DNA of 64,000 nucleotides from Lichenostomus cassidix (Eukaryota; Chordata; Aves; Passeriformes; Meliphagidae), in the NCBI GenBank assembly GCA_008360975.2, contig CM039179.1, positions 51,070,561 through 51,134,560 on the forward strand, read 5' to 3'. The notes below the pieces were generated by a model. It saw only the letters and a list, made by a program, of their open reading frames with translations, was not told the origin of the DNA and made no database searches. The position numbers and the translations under genes are program-made. Positions 60,063 through 64,000 of this stretch are shown here, piece by piece. Each line of letters opens with the position of its first letter. The first letter of the stretch is position 1.

Positions 60063-61467
60063 TTACTGATTTATCAATCTTATGACATCATTATAAAGTC
60101 ATAATTTTCATATGCGCATATATATATGTGTACATTTGTTTAATGGAAATACTTCTCCTCCAAATAACAAACTGAATCTTTTTCTTTGAAAGACTCAGAT
60201 TATTCACCTTGTATCCTTAAACTGTCATTGTGGTCTCTTCCCTTTACTGTCATTGCATTTTCCCCGAAAATGAATTGACCATTAAGAAATAAGTTTTGGT
60301 AAGAGTATTTTCAGTATCCCTTTGGTTAGCCTTGAGCTTTCTATCGCCATGCAGCATGACCTTTTATTTTTGTTTGCATATGAAAGTTGTTTTGAACAGA
60401 GATAAAGTCTAGAAAAAGAAAGCAAAGATAATGTTGCAGAGATATATGACTGAATCCAAATCTTTCTTTACTAAATGATTATCTGGTTTAAAGTAACTAT
60501 GAGATAAGTGCTGAAAACCTAATTATTATCAGCAATTTATAATCACAATTGTAGCTTCACTATCAGTTCAGCGAGATGATTTTAAATTATTTTCTTTTGA
60601 GCTGTTAATGTCTCATGAGTTTTCCACAGTGTCTGATGGTAACAGTTTGCAAGAGAAATATTTTTTTTCCTGTAATAGACAAATAGACAATAGATTTTTA
60701 TCAGATGACAGCTTACACAGTGGTGAAAATAATAACAAAAAAAAAGATTCAATAAATCAGATAGGTCTAGAACTTTTTTTCTTTCAGCATCACTGACTAT
60801 GGTGGAGTGATCTGGTTTTAAATAGCTTTAGGCTTATAGATGGCACAAAATGGTCCTAGTTCTTTTGCTTGGTTTGGTTTTTTGTCTTTTTCTGGTATTT
60901 GTTTTTGGCTTTTTGAGATTTTTTGGTTCATTGTGGGTTTTTTTATTTTTCTAAAATCTGCATACTCAGACCCTCTGCTGGTGACCTGAATGGAGTTGTG
61001 CCAATTTACATTAACAGCGTTGACACATATTTGGCTGTGGATTAAACTAATGCATTTTTCATCTCATGCATCTGCCCCAGCCTGTTATCAGAGGCTGCTG
61101 TCCCTATGGCAAGGGCAGATGAATGAAAACCTATTTCTTAATCAAGGCTAACCTGTTAAAGAAACTTGAATTCAGCATTAGGTTACCTTAATGTGACTGG
61201 CTGTAAGTCCAAAAAATGCAGGGGATCAATTTAGCTCTTCCTGTTCCTGTGGTGTCATCTTCCACAAGTGGGATAGGCAGGTAGGGGCTGGAGACAGATT
61301 CAAATGTCCAATCTCAACATGCCACAGTTTTTTCTTTCTGACATGAAGTCTGGTTTAGGCAAAAATCTACTTGCAGCTACTAGGGATAGATGACTGCTGC
61401 TCCTCATAGGTCTGCAATGCTCACATGTCTAACCCTTCCCTGGGTTTGAAAGCAAACTGAGAAATAA

Positions 61468-61560
61468 AAAAAAACCAACAAATCAGCACCCTCTCCCCCC
61501 AAAAAAATAAGAAAAACCCCAACCAAACAAAAAAAAAACCAAAAAACCCAACCAAAAAGC
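61468..61560. repeat. A-rich tract with C interruptions
   Basis: AAAACC/AACCAA units over about 90 bp with a short CCCTCTCCCCCC insert; low complexity. Confidence 0.88.
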
Positions 61561-61807
61561 CAAGCCAGCAAAATATGTCAAAATTGAGAAAGTATTAACA
61601 CTCCGTTAATAAAGTTGAAAATGGAAGGGCACATTCCATTACCATGACTTGAACTATAAAAAGGTTTAGTATTTGATGAATCTTTAAAACGTGTTCCATT
61701 TTCAAATTTTCATCCCTATTTGATGCTATGTTAGACGTTCATTCTCCTTTATAAACTGCACAGTGACATGCAAGCAGATAGGAGATACTTAAGCAGGTGA
61801 AATATCT

Positions 61808-61868
61808 GTTTTTTTCCCTATTTTTCCCTTCTTTTTTCCTTTTTTCTTTTTTTTTCCTTTTCTTGCTT
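61808..61868. repeat. polypyrimidine tract
   Basis: About 60 bases of T with CC interruptions and a few A or G; low complexity. Confidence 0.88.
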
Positions 61869-63158
61869 TTTAATAAAAATATGTATTTTCAAAAATAAAA
61901 GTCAGGAAACAGGCATGGGAAATTGGTCTGAACCCTTAAAAATCTTAGTCTGGGTTATTGTGTGTATTTCTGTTAATATCAATCTCATTAAACGCTGACT
62001 GGTTTAGTAGAATCAGTCCTTAGTGTATTCTAAATAAAACACACTGAACTATTTGAGAATGTGAGAGGACTCAGAATAATTCCCTAGGTAGTGAAAATAC
62101 ATTTTCAATATTAAATTCTCAAATATAGCACAATGGAATTTTACCAGTCTTTCCAAAACACTGTGCTGAAGGGGAAGAACAAGCATGAGAAATATCCTTC
62201 TGACAGGTAGTGAAATGAAAAGCATTTGAAAAATGCTGCTTTGAATCAAAATGCCATTCCAGCCCTAGCCATAACACCACATTTCCAGCTCTACAGCCAC
62301 TTGCTTCCTTGTGAATATCCCCCTGCCTTTGAACACAAGTCCTTTATTATTCATTCAGCAGCCTTCCCAGGATGTTTGCTAAAACATAAGGAGGCATAAG
62401 GATTTTAAACAATAAATAAGTCACCTCAATACCACTTGGTTGTAGATTAAACACAGAGGTTGCTGAAAGTAAAAACAAGATTTGACCTTCGCTATTTCAG
62501 TACACATTGAGCAGGGCAATGCAGAGCAATGTGAGCAGGCAGTGTGAGCAAGAATTAGTACAACCTGCAAACAGCAGAAAAAGGTGCCTGTGCCATGGCC
62601 ATCCACTGCTCTAGTGGAGCAACCTGCATATTTTCCAACTGAATTTTACTATTATGCTTCATTCCCTACATTGGTGTAAGAGACTGTGAATTAGAATAGA
62701 TGAATAAGGGAAATAAAGTAGGGTTTCTTTCTTTTTTGTGGTGTTTTTGTTGTTCTTAATGTCTTGGGGTAGCTTTTTAGTTTTTTGGGTTTGTTTTCCT
62801 ACTACTGCTACTCAATACCTACTCACAGAGAGCTAAGGACACAAATGTTACAAACAATTTTGACAAGTTGGAATTGTTATTGTTGTTACTATATAATGTC
62901 AATTGTAAGTCTACCACCCAGAATATACTCCAAAAAAATTCATACACAACATATTACTGTATGTATTGTAAGTATTTGATTTGAATGTATTCCTGGAGAG
63001 CAATGCAATTGGTTGGGGTTTTTTCCTCTATCTTTCTGTGTTTCAGAACACACAGTAAATGCTTCTCTTGAGAATTGTACCCACATGTGCAGAAAAACAT
63101 TGACAACCTGTTCCAATGATTATTCAAGACAGAGAAATTTCCTTTTGATTTGAATGTC

Positions 63159-63551
63159 TGTGGTGGGTTAAATTGCCTGACTGACAAAGAGCGAGAGGGG
63201 GGTCCTTTGTAGGCTGCAGTGGGGACACTTGCTCTGGCTTGGTCTTCCACTAGCTGCAGGAAAAACTGATCCAGTGCCTGGAGCACCTTCTCCCCTCTTT
63301 CTGCCCTTACTTTGGTGCCTGCAGGGCTGTTTCTCTCACATTTTCTTAATCCTCTCACTCACCATTGCTGTGTATTTTTTATCATTTAATGAATATGATA
63401 CTGTAGAGGACTCAGCAGCATCGCTGAACAGCTCAGTTTTGGGCAGTGATGGGATCACCTCAGAGTCAACTGAAACAGGTTCTGAGGTGGGTACAGCTTC
63501 TGATCTCACAGTAGCCACTCTTGCAGCCCTCTCGCTACCAAGACCTTGTCA
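63159..63551 (-). mobile_element. solo LTR, family B, shorter diverged copy
   Basis: Starts TGTGGTGGGTTAAATTGCCT, the canonical family B left end. GTGCCTGGAGCACCTTCTCC, 'ACTTTGGTGCCTGCAGGGCT' and GTTTCTCTCACATTTTCTTA match the family B blocks at about 36765-36835 and 48985-49055, and CTCAGTTTTGGGCAGTGATG matches the later CCAGCCTTGGCCAGCAGCAA block. The right end is placed near CTTGTCA at 63551 but is uncertain. The 134-codon frames 62954-63358 (minus) and 63229-63633 (plus) straddle this LTR and are not genes. Confidence 0.8.
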
Positions 63552-64000
63552 CGTTAAAAAAAGTCCTTTACTGCTGTTTATTTCTATTACTTCTTTTACC
63601 TTAATATCAAATTATTCCTCTCCTCTAATTTAAAAAGAAGAATCTTCTTTATACAGTTCTGTCATCGGTAACAGTATTTATATGTTTCCCTGCCTCACCT
63701 GTTCCTTATTTCTTTTTTTGTCAATGTCAAAACAACTCATTCTCACACAACAAGAATTGGCCAATACATTATAAAGCAACCGTCATTGGGTAGCCTCACT
63801 CAAAAAGAGAAGAAAAAAATAAAGGAAAAAAGAAAATGGGGAATTTCAAATTATAGATTTTTACAATTTTTTTTCTTTTAATTGTGGGAGATTTAATGGC
63901 ATTGCACCTTGTTATTATTGACCATGCAATTTTTGTTTCTTGGGGACAGCTGGATATCATGAAAGTCTAGCAATATTTTTCTGTTTCTATGGAGTTGGGT
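63552..64000. other. AT-rich DNA to window end, no gene seen
   Basis: T-rich and A-rich short tracts only. The first part may still be the edge of the family B LTR. Confidence 0.45.

Larger units (their letters stand above)
60063..63158. other. unique DNA, a possible conserved block and low-complexity tracts
   Basis: A segment at 60955-61210 is better balanced in composition than its surroundings and may be conserved non-coding DNA. A/C-rich runs lie at 61468-61560 and a pyrimidine tract at 61808-61868. A T/G tract lies near 60865-60950. No gene or interspersed repeat was recognised with confidence. Confidence 0.5.

Noticed and set aside
62954..63633. Two 134-codon frames on opposite strands
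   Set aside because: Both straddle the family B LTR at 63159-63551 and lack domains.
1..64000. tRNA, rRNA or tRNA-derived SINE genes
   Set aside because: No A-box/B-box pair or cloverleaf-compatible sequence was noticed on reading; a tRNA scan would be decisive but was not possible.

Overview
The window looks like nuclear DNA from a bird, most likely a neoavian and plausibly a songbird. Two things point there. First, it holds about nine 5'-truncated CR1 LINE fragments, most ending in the typical avian CR1 tail (variants of ATTCTATG, or CATAGAAT in reverse). Second, it holds several long terminal repeats (LTRs) with ends of the TGTTGTGG or TGTGGTGGGTT type, which are common in passerine-like genomes. 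Species assignment is inference. The sequence is visibly AT-rich, with GC-richer islands that nearly all coincide with transposable elements.

No convincing host protein-coding gene, tRNA, rRNA or CRISPR array is seen. Open frames longer than about 60 codons are scattered, lack recognisable domains, or lie inside LTRs, CR1 copies or microsatellites. The window is best read as intergenic DNA (gene desert) or the inside of a very large intron.

Layout: 1-394 is the right-hand part of a C-rich LTR cut by the window edge. 395-20000 is mostly unique AT-rich DNA with short CR1 pieces at 2.9, 6.1, 7.6 and 11.1 kb, and microsatellites. 20.0-22.7 kb holds a CR1 with a readable reverse-transcriptase C-terminal remnant, a minus-strand ERVL-type LTR and a CR1 tail. 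22.7-32.3 kb is mainly unique, with a CR1 at 27.6 kb and a purine-rich tract at 31.1-31.6 kb. 32.3-33.8 kb holds a plus-strand LTR of the same ERVL-type family, a CR1 scrap and an unidentified coding-like segment. 36.0-37.65 kb holds two unrelated solo LTRs almost end to end, each with a possible or clear target-site duplication. 37.65-47.6 kb is the longest stretch without a recognised interspersed repeat. 47.6-49.5 kb is a CR1 joined to an LTR related to the one at 36.0 kb. 50.8 kb has a CR1 with a hexanucleotide expansion. 52.1-52.8 kb is a full-length LTR of the family seen at the left edge. 56.5 kb carries an old CR1 reverse-transcriptase fragment with the A-D-D catalytic motif still readable. 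59.5 and 63.2 kb hold two more LTRs.

The elements do not act together as a system. The notable patterns are that every retroviral element is a solo LTR with no detectable internal genes, that LTR families recur in opposite orientations, and that a few unique segments (about 13.3, 33.3-33.8, 35.5, 44.5, 53.3 and 61.0 kb) deserve a computational check as possible conserved, structured or decayed coding sequence.
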